A DNA stretch of 64,000 nucleotides from Saccharomyces uvarum (lineage: Eukaryota; Ascomycota; Saccharomycetes; Saccharomycetales; Saccharomycetaceae). Below are positions 41,003 through 51,389 of the stretch, one piece after another; the first letter of the stretch is position 1, and each line of letters begins with the position of its first letter. The notes beneath the pieces were generated by a model. That model saw only the letters and a list, made by a program, of their open reading frames with translations. It was not told where the DNA came from and searched no databases. The DNA lies in assembly GCA_947243795.1 (NCBI GenBank), contig OX365940.1:124001-188000 (forward strand), in the 5' to 3' direction. Made by a program: the position numbers and the translations under genes.

Positions 41003-43582
41003 TTATTCTAAAATGTGATTCTCTGTGTCTTGGTGATTACGTTTGTCGGTCATTAATGAACGAGCTCGATTATCGTTTGAGTCTGTTTTCGGCTGAAACC
41101 TCTTTCTACTATGCCTTTGTAACATGGCTGCAATGCCGCTGTTGGATTGGGTCGATGCCGATGTAGGTACCGGAGAATTCGACTTTGACTTGGATTTAGC
41201 CTTATATTTTGGACCTGGTGCATAATCTAATTTCCGTTTCTTTGCTTGTTCATCTGTCTCGAGCTGCTTATATGCACTTTCGGCTGAAGATAGAGTTAAA
41301 TAGAAATCAATCACCTTTTGATGTGCTTTGATTCTACTTTTGTCAAAATTTAACACTTGCAAACCCTCTCTTGAAACGGCTCTAGACAATGCAACATATG
41401 CTTGGCCCTTTTCAAATACTCTACGTAAATCAACCTTGACTTTTGGAAGTGTCTGGCCTTGTGATTTGTGAATTGATAATGACCAGGCAAGCATTAGCGG
41501 CAGTTGAACCCTAGACACCAACGGCTTTTCATTTTCATCTTCTATGGCCCAATCTTCTGGTTCAACAAGTACCATTCTGGTGCTCATATCAGAAGCTTTG
41601 AACCTTACTAAAGGTAATCTCCGTTTTCCCGCAGAATTTTGGTGTATCATTTGCATAAGCTGCTCCTTCCGTTTTATATTCACTAATACAGCTTCGTCAT
41701 CTGTTTTGACTCTTTTCATAAAATCAAAAACCGAGGAATCTAATGGAGAGACATGTTCGTCGGTAGAGCTTTTAGCAAAACCCTCCTTTACCGAAGATTT
41801 TCGACTCGCTACTGCACTTTCTTCCACATCATTCTGTTCCTTCTCCATTGCTGCTTTTATTTTTGATGGGTTTTCAACCCATGTCTCTAATTTATCTGAA
41901 GGCATAGATGGGTCATTTGTTAGTGCATCATAACAGAAGTATGTTTCTGGATCCATAAATTCAATAACTTTGCCAAGGGATCCATTAACTAAAGTGGCGT
42001 CCACATTTTTCACCATCATAACTTGGGCACCAACTTTTAAATGCAATTCCTTTGGGGCTAAGAAATTCTGTAACAACCTTTCCTTCAGCTCTTCGTCTTC
42101 CAAAGCACCACCGTCGATGGCATTGAACACATATACGTGACCTGGTAGCTTACTTAATCGAGAGTTATTAGCCCTTTCGACTTCCATTCTAGTACTATAA
42201 AGTTCCGCTGGAATAATTTCATCGTCTGGCAATGGCCTCGAAAGTTTTTTAAACTCTCGTTCTGTTTCATCATCAATATTACCAAGTCTCATCCGATTCA
42301 ACATGTCAATAAACTTTACATCTCCACGCTGTCTGAAAACCTTTTGTAGCATGATTGTCATCTTGACACCTTCCTTCCAGGCCTTAGACTCAAAAGCAAA
42401 CTTGGTTGGTCTATTAGGATCTTTAGATACGGGTGGTAACTGGAAGAAATCTCCACAAAAGATAAGCTGAATGCCACCGAAGGGCTGGTGGTTCTTCCGT
42501 ATTTTTCTGGCGATGAAATCTAGTTTATCCAAAAGTTCCGCGTCTAACATCGATATTTCATCGACGACTAAGGCGCCAATATTTTCCCAACGTCTTAAGT
42601 GTTTCCTAGATCTACGAACTTTTTTATAAAGTTTATCTGCGTCACCTTTTCCTAACCCTATCCCAGCAAATGAATGTATAGTTATACCACCGATGTTACA
42701 GGCGGCTAATCCTGTGGATGCAGTAACCGCCACATTTTCTCTCCCATAGAGGCCTTTCAAAATTTTAATCATTTCACGCAAAAGAATGGATTTACCTGTA
42801 CCGGCACTTCCTGTATAAAAAATGTTGTGCCCATTTTCGGCTAATTTGATAATGCTTTCTTGTTCTTTGCTTAAACAAATCGGTATCTTAATCTTTACAT
42901 TATTGGAAAAATTCGAGTTACTATCATCCTGGTCGTTCTGTAATTCAGTAAAGCTTGGCCTTTGAGTTAAAACGGCAATTTTTTGCCCAAACTGAATCTT
43001 CTTCTTTTCGTTTTCATTTATCATTTCCAGACTTCTCTCTTGGGATACAAAACCGTCCTGAAATTCCTCAAAAGAAGGTTCCTTTTTCAACGTTGGTCTT
43101 AATGGGTTCTTGAAGCCTTTCGAGTCTGACTTCTTTTGATTGCTCTGTTCAAATGAGTTCTCAGGAACCAGTTGTGGTGGCTTAGCTATACTGGGTTTGG
43201 GTATATCGTTCCAAGATGAGAAATTGTCCTTGTTGATAAAGTTCATGACATTCTTATCCATCATGGGTTTTTTTACCGCTAGAATATCATCGTTTATTAC
43301 AATGATATTGTTTTTATCTTGCTGCTTAGTCTCCATCTGTATGCACTCGGGCTCTTCCCAATCGTCTGAATCAGAAAGCAGATCTAGATCCTCTTTTGAA
43401 AGTATGGATGGATGCTTCAGTTGTGCATGAATGAAGTTATTAGATCTAAAGCCTCGGCTGCTCATAGAAAACGATAGTCTAGAGTGAGATGTGTTTTTGA
43501 GTAAAAGAAAGCTGTTGAAACTGCGGATGAATGGCCTCCTCGGTAAAATGTGATTCAATATTGGCCTTGTCCACCTGGGCAT
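41003..43582 (-). CDS. PIF1: 5'-3' DNA helicase Pif1 (mitochondrial and nuclear)
   Basis: 859 aa, the S. cerevisiae length. The frame extends to a GTG at 43594 but the first ATG is 43582. Pif1 removes telomerase from ends, unwinds G-quadruplexes, aids Okazaki processing and keeps mtDNA. The first 39 residues ([20 protein letters not shown]...) are a basic presequence. Met40 (codon at 43465) is the conserved start of the nuclear form. Helicase motifs: Walker A GSAGTGKS (~256-264), DEISM (motif II), GDFFQLPP (motif III), and [11 protein letters not shown] with YVALSRAVS (motifs V/VI), plus the Pif1 signature between II and III. Confidence 0.97.
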   Translation of the reverse strand: MPRWTRPILNHILPRRPFIRSFNSFLLLKNTSHSRLSFSMSSRGFRSNNFIHAQLKHPSILSKEDLDLLSDSDDWEEPECIQMETKQQDKNNIIVINDDILAVKKPMMDKNVMNFINKDNFSSWNDIPKPSIAKPPQLVPENSFEQSNQKKSDSKGFKNPLRPTLKKEPSFEEFQDGFVSQERSLEMINENEKKKIQFGQKIAVLTQRPSFTELQNDQDDSNSNFSNNVKIKIPICLSKEQESIIKLAENGHNIFYTGSAGTGKSILLREMIKILKGLYGRENVAVTASTGLAACNIGGITIHSFAGIGLGKGDADKLYKKVRRSRKHLRRWENIGALVVDEISMLDAELLDKLDFIARKIRKNHQPFGGIQLIFCGDFFQLPPVSKDPNRPTKFAFESKAWKEGVKMTIMLQKVFRQRGDVKFIDMLNRMRLGNIDDETEREFKKLSRPLPDDEIIPAELYSTRMEVERANNSRLSKLPGHVYVFNAIDGGALEDEELKERLLQNFLAPKELHLKVGAQVMMVKNVDATLVNGSLGKVIEFMDPETYFCYDALTNDPSMPSDKLETWVENPSKIKAAMEKEQNDVEESAVASRKSSVKEGFAKSSTDEHVSPLDSSVFDFMKRVKTDDEAVLVNIKRKEQLMQMIHQNSAGKRRLPLVRFKASDMSTRMVLVEPEDWAIEDENEKPLVSRVQLPLMLAWSLSIHKSQGQTLPKVKVDLRRVFEKGQAYVALSRAVSREGLQVLNFDKSRIKAHQKVIDFYLTLSSAESAYKQLETDEQAKKRKLDYAPGPKYKAKSKSKSNSPVPTSASTQSNSGIAAMLQRHSRKRFQPKTDSNDNRARSLMTDKRNHQDTENHILE

Positions 43583-43921
43583 GTATGTTGACACGGATAA
43601 GCAAGTCGCTCAATGGATAGTGTAGCTGGAAAAGATCGAGCTATTGGCAGTTATCAAAATGCCCAGTCCAAGTGCAATAAATTAATATACCAGTTTAGTA
43701 AACGTTGAAGCTGCCTTCTCTTGAATCCATATCATGTTAAAAAATTAAATACTTGTTTATACAGTTAGTATGTGGAGGGAAATTAAAGACGCGCCTTTCT
43801 TGATGCAACGCCAAAATTTTTCAAGAGATGAGCTAGAGACTTTACTAGAATTCTCAATATAAAAAAAGACAGGTAGTCAGAAAGCACTGAAATTGTGACT
43901 TTGGTCCTCCCAACCTATTAA
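43583..43921. other. Divergent intergenic PIF1-OGG1
   Basis: 339 bp shared promoter. One GACGCGCC (about 43787) resembles an MCB core but is not a full ACGCGT. No gene seen. Confidence 0.5.
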
Positions 43922-45052
43922 ATGTGTTATAAATTTGGAAAACTTGCTGTTGATAAAAGTGAACTTTGTTTGGCGAATGTGTTACAAGGTGGCCAAGCTT
44001 TCCGGTGGATCTGGGATGAGAAGTTAAATCAGTACAGTACTACAATGAAAATTGGTAGACAAAAAGGTTATTCAGTAGTAATTTTAAGACAAAATGAAGA
44101 TAAGGGGCTTTTAGAATGTGCTGCTGTTGGCGACCATGAGGGCCAGGACGCTTTAAAGTCACATTTTAGGAAATATTTTAGGTTGGATGTCTCATTGAAA
44201 CATTTATTTGATAATGTATGGATACCAAATGATAAGATGTTTGCAAAGCTATCTCCACAAGGTATTCGTATTTTGGCTCAGGAACCATGGGAAACGCTAA
44301 TTTCCTTTATTTGCTCGAGTAACAATAACATTTCGAGAATCACGAGAATGTGCAATAGCCTTTGCTCTAATTTTGGAAACTTAATTACAACACTAGATGG
44401 CGTCACGTATCATTCCTTTCCTACGAGTGACGAGCTAGCTACAAGGGCAACTGAGACTGGCCTCCGCGATTTGGGCTTTGGATATAGAGCTAAGTATATT
44501 ATTGAAACTGCCAGAAAACTAGCAAAGGACAAATCCGACTCTGGTATTTCCAGCGACACCGAGTACCTAGAAAGGTTATGCAAAGATGCTGAGTATGAAG
44601 ATGTTAGAGAGCATCTCATGTCCTACAATGGCGTGGGCCCCAAAGTTGCGGATTGCGTTTGCCTAATGGGCCTACACATGGATGGTATTGTGCCTGTTGA
44701 CGTCCACGTTAGTAGGATTGCTAAGAGAGATTACCAAATATCTGCGAATAAAAATCATATTAAAGAACTGAGAGCAAAGTACAATGTCTTACCAATCACG
44801 AGAAAGAAAATTAATCCAGAGCTTGATTATATAAGGTTGATGCTTTTAGAGAAATGGGGATCGCACGCTGGTTGGGCACAAGGTGTCTTGTTTTCCAAAG
44901 AGGTCGGAGGTACCAGTGGTAGTACTACAAGTGGTGAAATAAAGAAAAGAAAATGGGATCCTTTAAAAGAGACCGAGCAAACAGTCACAAAACAAGTGAA
45001 ATTGAAAGTAGAATTGACTAAGATTCACATTAAGGAGGCAAAAATCGATTAG
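43922..45052 (+). CDS. OGG1: 8-oxoguanine DNA glycosylase/lyase
   Basis: 376 aa as in S. cerevisiae. Ogg1 removes 8-oxoG opposite C and cuts the strand by beta-elimination in nucleus and mitochondria. The N-terminal TBP-like domain (LCLANVLQGGQAFRWIW) precedes a helix-hairpin-helix GPD domain. The catalytic Lys241 in YNGVGPKVADCVC and Asp260 in VPVDVHVSRIA fall at exactly the S. cerevisiae positions. The C-terminus is Lys-rich (KKRKWDPLKE). It starts MCYKFGKL where I recall MSYKFGKL in S. cerevisiae. Confidence 0.96.
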   Translation: MCYKFGKLAVDKSELCLANVLQGGQAFRWIWDEKLNQYSTTMKIGRQKGYSVVILRQNEDKGLLECAAVGDHEGQDALKSHFRKYFRLDVSLKHLFDNVWIPNDKMFAKLSPQGIRILAQEPWETLISFICSSNNNISRITRMCNSLCSNFGNLITTLDGVTYHSFPTSDELATRATETGLRDLGFGYRAKYIIETARKLAKDKSDSGISSDTEYLERLCKDAEYEDVREHLMSYNGVGPKVADCVCLMGLHMDGIVPVDVHVSRIAKRDYQISANKNHIKELRAKYNVLPITRKKINPELDYIRLMLLEKWGSHAGWAQGVLFSKEVGGTSGSTTSGEIKKRKWDPLKETEQTVTKQVKLKVELTKIHIKEAKID

Positions 45053-45263
45053 TAGAGAAATTTGCACCAAATGCTAGAGTAATTACGCTGCCGGTGAGGC
45101 AATTCTTATTCTTGGAGAAAGGTCCAAAAACGTAAAAGTAGAAATATGACTTAAGATATATAATATAAAATATTCGTATTCAAAAGAATAAATAGGTACA
45201 GTAAAACACTTGATTCTATTTATGGAGAGGATATAGACCGAAAACTTGTGGAAGATGGATCTA

Positions 45264-48200
45264 TCAAACACTGTTTCTTCTATGTAACAAAAACTCAGGA
45301 ACTTGAGACTTCAAAGCAGTTTCTTGAGAACCTGGAATGTATGGCATCTTATCATCGTCAATTAAACCCTGTAAAAACACGCGACCGTAATCAACACCCA
45401 CATGGTAGATCTCTTCAAACTTACCAAAATCTAAGGTAGCATATTCTTCAATAGGTGGTCTGACGTAAACAACACCTGGCGTATTTTTGGCCTTTTCTAA
45501 TGCATTCACTGATGCAACGTAACCCAATCTTACCTGAATTTCAGCCATGTTGGGTATATTTGGATGGGAAGAAAATGGATTCCATCTATTGAAGATGATC
45601 CAAAATCCATTTAAGGAATCACCATATTCCATAGGCGTTCTATCATCTACAGAACCAACATCCACAGCGAATATAGTTTGGCATCCACGTGCTCTCATTT
45701 CGGTAACAGGTAAATTATCGACATATCCACCGTCGAGCAACATCGAACCATTCTCTTCTAGAGGAGGTAAAAGACCAGCAAGGGACATTGAAGCTCTGAT
45801 ATATCTCCAGGCATAACCAAAGGAATGTATCTCTTGAACCGAATCGGTAATATTAGTAGAATTACAATAATACTGAATCCAAAAGTCTTCAATTCTTGTA
45901 TCACCGAATGTTTTCCAAATACCTCTATTAAATTCGTGTCCGGTAGTATATGAAGTAACAGGCCAAGTTAAGTCTGTTAACATTCTCCATATAGAAGAAA
46001 TTCGACCAGCAAACTTCTTTACACGACCGTAAATTGGGACCAAATCATAGTCTTTTGCATACAAACCTCCGACAAAAGAACCAATAGAGGTTCCCCCAAT
46101 AACATCAATAGGGATACCTTGCTCTTCGATAGCCTGGATGACTCCCAAGTGACTAATACCTCTAGCACCACCACCACCAAGGACAAGCCCGATAGCTTGG
46201 CCAGAAAGAATTCTAGCCAGCCTTAGGAAGTCATTTTTATGCCTATGAACTGGGGTATAATATTGTCTTTTACTTTTCATAAACCTCGAGGAAAAGTTTT
46301 CTACCGTGTTTTTGATAGAGTCGGGTAGTAGTTTCGAAATGTTTTGTTGGGTCTTTCTACTGAACTCTGTTTGAATCAACTTATCCATTAATGCTAACGC
46401 ACCGTTATTTAATGTATGCATTTTGCCCTCGTTCATTAAAGTCGTTCCTGATAAACTAAACTGAATATGATGATGAGAATGAACCCAAGGTCTATAGCGT
46501 AACCATTTATGGGTTAATCCTGGTTCCACGTATCTTTCAGGGTGTAGAAGAATCAACTCAGTTCTTGCAGTAGTCTTTGAATTCAACAAAAGCTTTTCAT
46601 ATTCTCCGATGTTGGCAGATGAAGAGCTAGCGTCTGCCAGTAAGAGGATACAGTCACCCTGTGCGATACAGGTTCTTGTCCAGTTGGATTTGACAGGTGT
46701 GTCTGCGATATAGACAACAGTCTGATACATTTCTTCTAATTCAGCGAAATAGCCACTTTGTTTTAGTTTGGACAATCTATCAAATGCATGGCGACCCAAA
46801 TGGGTTAAGGTGGTTCTTTGATTTAACCCAATGGTAGTTCTTCCAACTTGTTTAAATGCTTGAACTAATTTCATAGCAAACGCTTCTACAGGTAGGCCAC
46901 CAGTAATTGGTAAAATGGTTATAGTTCTAAAGGTAATTGTTCCAGAAGTGATATTTTGAGGTTTATGGCTTAATGAACTAGAGTAAGATGCCTTAGTTGG
47001 CGGAATTAAAGTGCTGAAGTCGTTTTGCTTGGTAGATAATGGGTCCCCCGTCAGTGCAGGGACAGTTCTATCTCCGACGATCTTCTTAGCGACCAATCTT
47101 GAAACTCTAATCATAATAGATGGATGCTCAAGAGCTAGTAACTCAAATAACGTTCTTGGAATTCTCGCTAGTTCAGAATCTCTCACAGACACTATGGTAG
47201 AATATCTATTCATGGCAGTAAGAACTTCGACCTCACCGAAACTCTCACCCTGAGCCAATTCACCTATAATAATATTTTGAGTTTCAGCTTCTTCGGACTT
47301 TGAATTAGAGTTGGATAACAACTGTTGTTGTAGTTGTCTTAATCTACCGTTTAAAACAACATAAATACCATTTGCTGAGTCACCCTGTGAGAATAACGTT
47401 TCAGAAGCTCTTAAATGGACCCACTCTAAAGCGTGGTCTAGTTTCAACAATCTTGAGGATAACAATTTGGTTAGTGAGTCGGAAATCCGCAAATAGATTA
47501 GGAAATATTTATCGAACAGTCTTTCCAAGATTTCGCTGGACAAAAATCCAACGTATACATCAGTCTTAGCAACTAGGTTAACAAAAGACTTGTAACCAAT
47601 CAATGAGGATAAATAACCCACAATACCACCGGAACCCACCGTATATAACAAATGGTGAGAATGGTGAGGTTTCTCACCCTTGCGCGAGGTCAGAGGAGGG
47701 CCCTTTTCGGGTTTAGACATCGATGTTACGACGGATGCGGAAGAATTCGTTGTTACGTTAATCTTACCGGAAATGATATAGAAAAGGCCCTTACCACGAG
47801 AGTTTTGTTCCACAATAGTGGTGCCACGTTTAAAAAACTTTAGTTGGATACCTTCGGCAAAGTCGTTTTTGACATTTTCGAAATCCAAGTTTGGGGTTAA
47901 TTCCTCCTTGTAAGCTTTAGTTTTTTTCTTGTTCAAGTTTTTATTATTCATATGCCTTTTATTGGAGGAAATGGTGTATTCCTTGGGCAAGATTCTTAAC
48001 ATTGTCGGTTGGGTTTGAGGGGAGTTAAATGACGAAGCTATAGAAACGTCAGACGGTGGATAGTTAGAGTTCATTAAGAAACTTGCATTACTTGGATGGC
48101 GATTATAAATATCGTCATATAGTAAAGATTTTGAAGTAGACCTGTTTGTTGCCGAAGAAGGTGAAATGGACATATTGTTTTTGTTGACTCCCAAATAAGT

Positions 48201-50273
48201 TAGCATTGCCTCGACTAGAGCCATTCTTAGAGAAGATTCCTCGGTCTCCTCTTGAGCTGCAGAAAAGGAAGTTGTCGGAAGTAGATTGGGTTTTGGAGAA
48301 ACACGTGGTTTCTTTAAGTGGGCTGGGCTTGTGTGGTCATATGTAGCAGTTTTATCCACAAGCAAAGGTGAGGTGTTAAATTGAGGGTTGCGTAAGTCAG
48401 GGGACAAAGAAGACAATCTTTTGGAGTGGATGGAAGCATTGTTACTGCTACTTCTGGAAGATATTTTGTAATGGGCCGAAGTAGCGGTGTTGATGCCGTT
48501 TAGCTTGGGACGGCTGTTGACATGGACTGGGCTGGGCGACAAGATATCCATGGTTCTTGACAATGGGACGTTCGACAATAAATCACCAGGATTGAATTGG
48601 TCTCTTGAACCCAGTACGACGTGTCTTGAACTTGGATGATGGATGAATTCCGGTTTGATTAAAAGGGAGTTTGAGCTTGAGCTTGCATTGGCGTTGGCTA
48701 TTTTGAGCGAGTGTATAATGTCTTCTTTAGGAGTAGCTTTAGATTGCTTTTTCAACTCGGAAGTTGCTTTATTCTTGTTAGAGTCGAGATTCGAACTGCT
48801 CGATCCACTAGTCTTGTCTGCATTTTTGAACTTGCGGATAACAGCCTCCTTTAGGTAATACGGTAATTCGTAAACGATGGACTTATTCAGCTGGACCTCG
48901 ATATCCATGATCTCCTTTGTTAGGCCCAAATAGTCGTGAGCGGTTTGGAAAGTGACATGGTACAGTTTGGTGAGCACCATCTGGATGATGTGGGATGCAG
49001 ACCGCGGGTACTTCGAAGTCAACTTGGCAAACGATTGCGGCGGAATAATACCTATCGTACAGTCTGTAGCCGCCCGGGCGACTAGCTTAGGCATGGAGGG
49101 GGGAAAGGTTCGAGAGCCGCTGCTGGAATGCGCCATGGAGTCCGTGGCGGAGAAGTTCTGCTCTGATGAATAAAACAAATTGCTGCTCGTGACAGTGGTG
49201 TCTACTGGAGAAGACACGTCCGAGGAGAACCCGTTGTTGTCTGAGGGCATGGAGTGTGTGAATAGGTTTAGAATGCTCACTAGAGAAGTCAACGGGTTCC
49301 CTGATTTGACAGTGTTCAATAGTTGGAACTTCCCTAGTCCATTTTTCAACCGGATGTAACCCACGGATTCGTCTTCTTCACCAATGGGGCCGGAAGAACA
49401 AGACTTGGTGTCGTAATTGTCGTCTTCATCGTCGTCCTCGGAATAATCCGTGTCACTTTGGTCGGCTTCGTCGTCCTGGTCATTTTCCGAATGGTCCACT
49501 TCATGGTACAATTGCAAAGTGCCCTCGACGACGATGGCAAACCCGATGGTGCTGTCCAACAGCAAGATCTCCCCCTCGTCGAGTTTCTGGGTTTTCATAT
49601 TCTTGGTCAATTCATGGAACACCGGTTTCTCCAAGTAGCCAAATATCTTGATGGCGCTCATGAACTGGTCGAGGTACGACGAAAGAAACGTTTCGTTTTC
49701 GTTGCTGTCTTTCAAAGAGTGCTTTTTGGAGTTGCTGTCTGAGCTTGGATCCGTGATGGGCGAGCCTGTGGTAGAGGACGGGCCGTTCGATTGGGTGGCC
49801 GCTGCTGTAGCGTTGGCGCTGGCGGCAGCGGCTTTGCCCGTATTATCCAACGGCAGAAACTCCGGGGTCAGTTTCTTGTACTGCGAAAGGATTCTTTCCT
49901 TCATGATGGAGTAGGTCACGTACACGACCATGGCCAGCGCAAACAGGATCAGCCAAAAGGAGAGCGTGAAGCGGACGTGGTGGAACCTGAGGAAGATCCA
50001 TCTGGGGAACCTTAAAAGCGATAAAGTCAGCAGGTACCAGCTGTATCTGAAGACCATGCGGGAAGTGCCCGTGACAAAGTAGGACACGACCCACGAGAAG
50101 TTGTACAGCGACGACAGCGACCACGTCTGCGCCTCAGAGACGATCTGGTCGGCAAGACATGTCTGGAATCTGTAGGATGTGGAATTACTGGAATTAATGC
50201 TGGAACCGAGGCTGTTGTTCAGGTTCTGATTGGTAGCGCGACTACCGATGCTAGAATTCGTGGAGCAATTCAT
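45264..50273 (-). CDS. NTE1: Lysophospholipase/neuropathy target esterase homologue
   Basis: 1669 aa (1679 in S. cerevisiae). Nte1 is an ER serine esterase that deacylates phosphatidylcholine to glycerophosphocholine. I chose the ATG at 50273 (MNCSTNSS), which lines up with the S. cerevisiae start; the frame is open to 50492 but without ATG. N-terminal membrane segments (~residues 50-120), two to three cyclic-nucleotide-binding-like domains (about 250-400, 820-960, 960-1090), then the patatin domain: GLVLGGGGARG, catalytic Ser1396 in GGTSIGSF, and Asp1514 in DGGYVDNLP. The linker between cNMP domains is Ser/Asn-rich and the least conserved part. Confidence 0.96.
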   Translation of the reverse strand: MNCSTNSSIGSRATNQNLNNSLGSSINSSNSTSYRFQTCLADQIVSEAQTWSLSSLYNFSWVVSYFVTGTSRMVFRYSWYLLTLSLLRFPRWIFLRFHHVRFTLSFWLILFALAMVVYVTYSIMKERILSQYKKLTPEFLPLDNTGKAAAASANATAAATQSNGPSSTTGSPITDPSSDSNSKKHSLKDSNENETFLSSYLDQFMSAIKIFGYLEKPVFHELTKNMKTQKLDEGEILLLDSTIGFAIVVEGTLQLYHEVDHSENDQDDEADQSDTDYSEDDDEDDNYDTKSCSSGPIGEEDESVGYIRLKNGLGKFQLLNTVKSGNPLTSLVSILNLFTHSMPSDNNGFSSDVSSPVDTTVTSSNLFYSSEQNFSATDSMAHSSSGSRTFPPSMPKLVARAATDCTIGIIPPQSFAKLTSKYPRSASHIIQMVLTKLYHVTFQTAHDYLGLTKEIMDIEVQLNKSIVYELPYYLKEAVIRKFKNADKTSGSSSSNLDSNKNKATSELKKQSKATPKEDIIHSLKIANANASSSSNSLLIKPEFIHHPSSRHVVLGSRDQFNPGDLLSNVPLSRTMDILSPSPVHVNSRPKLNGINTATSAHYKISSRSSSNNASIHSKRLSSLSPDLRNPQFNTSPLLVDKTATYDHTSPAHLKKPRVSPKPNLLPTTSFSAAQEETEESSLRMALVEAMLTYLGVNKNNMSISPSSATNRSTSKSLLYDDIYNRHPSNASFLMNSNYPPSDVSIASSFNSPQTQPTMLRILPKEYTISSNKRHMNNKNLNKKKTKAYKEELTPNLDFENVKNDFAEGIQLKFFKRGTTIVEQNSRGKGLFYIISGKINVTTNSSASVVTSMSKPEKGPPLTSRKGEKPHHSHHLLYTVGSGGIVGYLSSLIGYKSFVNLVAKTDVYVGFLSSEILERLFDKYFLIYLRISDSLTKLLSSRLLKLDHALEWVHLRASETLFSQGDSANGIYVVLNGRLRQLQQQLLSNSNSKSEEAETQNIIIGELAQGESFGEVEVLTAMNRYSTIVSVRDSELARIPRTLFELLALEHPSIMIRVSRLVAKKIVGDRTVPALTGDPLSTKQNDFSTLIPPTKASYSSSLSHKPQNITSGTITFRTITILPITGGLPVEAFAMKLVQAFKQVGRTTIGLNQRTTLTHLGRHAFDRLSKLKQSGYFAELEEMYQTVVYIADTPVKSNWTRTCIAQGDCILLLADASSSSANIGEYEKLLLNSKTTARTELILLHPERYVEPGLTHKWLRYRPWVHSHHHIQFSLSGTTLMNEGKMHTLNNGALALMDKLIQTEFSRKTQQNISKLLPDSIKNTVENFSSRFMKSKRQYYTPVHRHKNDFLRLARILSGQAIGLVLGGGGARGISHLGVIQAIEEQGIPIDVIGGTSIGSFVGGLYAKDYDLVPIYGRVKKFAGRISSIWRMLTDLTWPVTSYTTGHEFNRGIWKTFGDTRIEDFWIQYYCNSTNITDSVQEIHSFGYAWRYIRASMSLAGLLPPLEENGSMLLDGGYVDNLPVTEMRARGCQTIFAVDVGSVDDRTPMEYGDSLNGFWIIFNRWNPFSSHPNIPNMAEIQVRLGYVASVNALEKAKNTPGVVYVRPPIEEYATLDFGKFEEIYHVGVDYGRVFLQGLIDDDKMPYIPGSQETALKSQVPEFLLHRRNSV

Positions 50274-50543
50274 CAAACCGTGCAAATAAGCTGGGGAGGG
50301 GCTGTTGCTGTTCCTCCTTGAAGTTTTGCCACTTTTGGCTCCCCACAGGCTTTCGAGAAAAGTGTCAAGATTCCTAGATTTTGCAAGATCCCTACAGCTT
50401 GAAAAATAAAAACACAGGGCGCTACAAGAAACCGGACTTTTCAAGAGGGCTACAAAGCACTTCCGCTTAGGACGCCAACCTCGGAAAAGCACGCCCGCCC
50501 AAAGAGCTCAGCCAACAACGTTAGGGCAAACAGGGCACAAGGT

Positions 50544-50594
50544 TTGCCTTCGTATCTCGTTTCCACGGCAACGAGAAACGAGATACGAAGGCAA
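50544..50594. promoter_or_regulatory. Perfect 20-bp inverted repeat enclosing a Crt1/Rfx1 X-box (HUG1 promoter)
   Basis: Arms 50544-50563 and 50575-50594 are exact reverse complements around an 11-bp loop. GTTTCCACGGCAAC (50559-50572) fits the X-box GTNRCCNNRGYAAC with one mismatch, and each arm end carries a further half-site (TTGCC/GGCAA). In S. cerevisiae HUG1 is repressed by Crt1-Ssn6-Tup1 and released by DNA damage. The dyad lies about 140-190 bp upstream of the ATG. Confidence 0.8.
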
Positions 50595-50607
50595 CAGTTT
50601 CCCAACA

Positions 50608-50615
50608 TATAAAAA
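50608..50615 (+). promoter_or_regulatory. HUG1 TATA box
   Basis: TATAAAAA, 120 bp before the HUG1 ATG and just downstream of the X-box dyad. A strong TATA suits a highly inducible gene. Confidence 0.75.
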
Positions 50616-50734
50616 GGCAATACCTTTTCGCGTTTCCTATTGTCTTCTCTCTGTATTCCCTCTTCCCTTTCCACTACATAATATCCAAGAAACATACACA
50701 ACTACAGATCACTCCAAACCAACAAAAAGCAAAA

Positions 50735-50950
50735 ATGACCATGGACCAAGGCCTTAACCCAAAGCAATTCTTCCTCGACGACGTCATCCTACAAGACACC
50801 TTGTGCTCGATGAGCAACCGTGTCAACACTAGCGTCAAGACCGGCTACCTGCTACCCAAGGGCCACGTTCCCTCCGCCAACATCATCGCCGTCGAGCGTC
50901 GCGGTGGGCTTTCCGACATCGGCAAGACCCCAGCCACCTCTGCCAACTGA
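50735..50950 (+). CDS. HUG1: Ribonucleotide-reductase inhibitor Hug1 (DNA-damage induced)
   Basis: 71 aa (68 in S. cerevisiae). Hug1 is a small intrinsically disordered protein of the Mec1-Rad53-Dun1 pathway that binds Rnr2 and restrains RNR. The sequence MTMDQGLNPKQFFLDDV... with CSMSNRVN and ANIIAVERRGGLSDIGK is conserved. The C-terminus is longer and different (TPATSAN instead of a short NTSN end). Another Met codon follows at codon 3. It is adjacent to and in the same orientation as SML1, a paralogue-like RNR inhibitor. Confidence 0.95.
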   Translation: MTMDQGLNPKQFFLDDVILQDTLCSMSNRVNTSVKTGYLLPKGHVPSANIIAVERRGGLSDIGKTPATSAN

Positions 50951-51389
50951 AGCAATGCTCTTGCCTCTTTTTTTTAGACGGCTGAGTGGGAAACGGAACA
51001 CAATAGAATAGAACACAATAGAATAGAGTAGAGTAGAATAGATGCGTTTTTTTTTCATATTTTATATTTAGCCCGTACATACGAACAATCGACGTTTTCC
51101 GCCCAACACAACCAAAAAATTTCATTTTCGCTCCGCGCCGCGCCTAAACGGGACAGGAGTACCCGCCGCGGTCGCCGTTTCGGGACGTCAGCCGTCCCAA
51201 AGGGGAAACCGCCATAACACGCAACTGCCGTTTTCGGCCATCGCCCGTTTCGCCCGTTTTGCCCGCGCCTCCTCGGCGGGTATAAAAAGAGTTCAGTTTT
51301 TTTGCAGTTGTTTCCCTCAGGCTGTCTTATCTGGTTCTTTCCTGGGCTGGCACGTACATCAACTCACTTATAACCGCCCACCATCCGCT
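50951..51389. other. Intergenic HUG1-SML1 with GC-rich SML1 promoter
   Basis: The HUG1 3' flank has AATAGA-type short repeats (about 50998-51042). The SML1 promoter (51130-51280) is about two-thirds GC, with a CGCCCGTTT 9-mer in tandem (51242-51259), a GGGACG/CGTCCC dyad (51182-51198) and a TATA box at 51281. Confidence 0.65.
51281..51288 (+). promoter_or_regulatory. SML1 TATA box
   Basis: TATAAAAA right after the GC-rich block, about 110 bp upstream of the SML1 ATG at 51390. Confidence 0.7.

Larger units (their letters stand above)
50274..50734. other. Divergent intergenic NTE1-HUG1
   Basis: 461 bp. It contains the 20-bp inverted repeat with X-box and the HUG1 TATA box. The NTE1 frame stays open through half of it without an ATG, which I take as chance. 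Confidence 0.6.

Noticed and set aside
43583-43594. Four extra codons before PIF1
   Set aside because: Starts with GTG; the ATG at 43582 yields the known 859 aa.
50274-50492. 73-codon N-terminal extension of NTE1
   Set aside because: No ATG in the extension, it overlaps promoter DNA, and the ATG at 50273 aligns with the S. cerevisiae start.
51060-51070. Core ACS match TTTTATATTTA between HUG1 and SML1
   Set aside because: Lacks the GTT extension and lies beside a GC-rich promoter; 11-bp matches are common by chance in AT-rich DNA.
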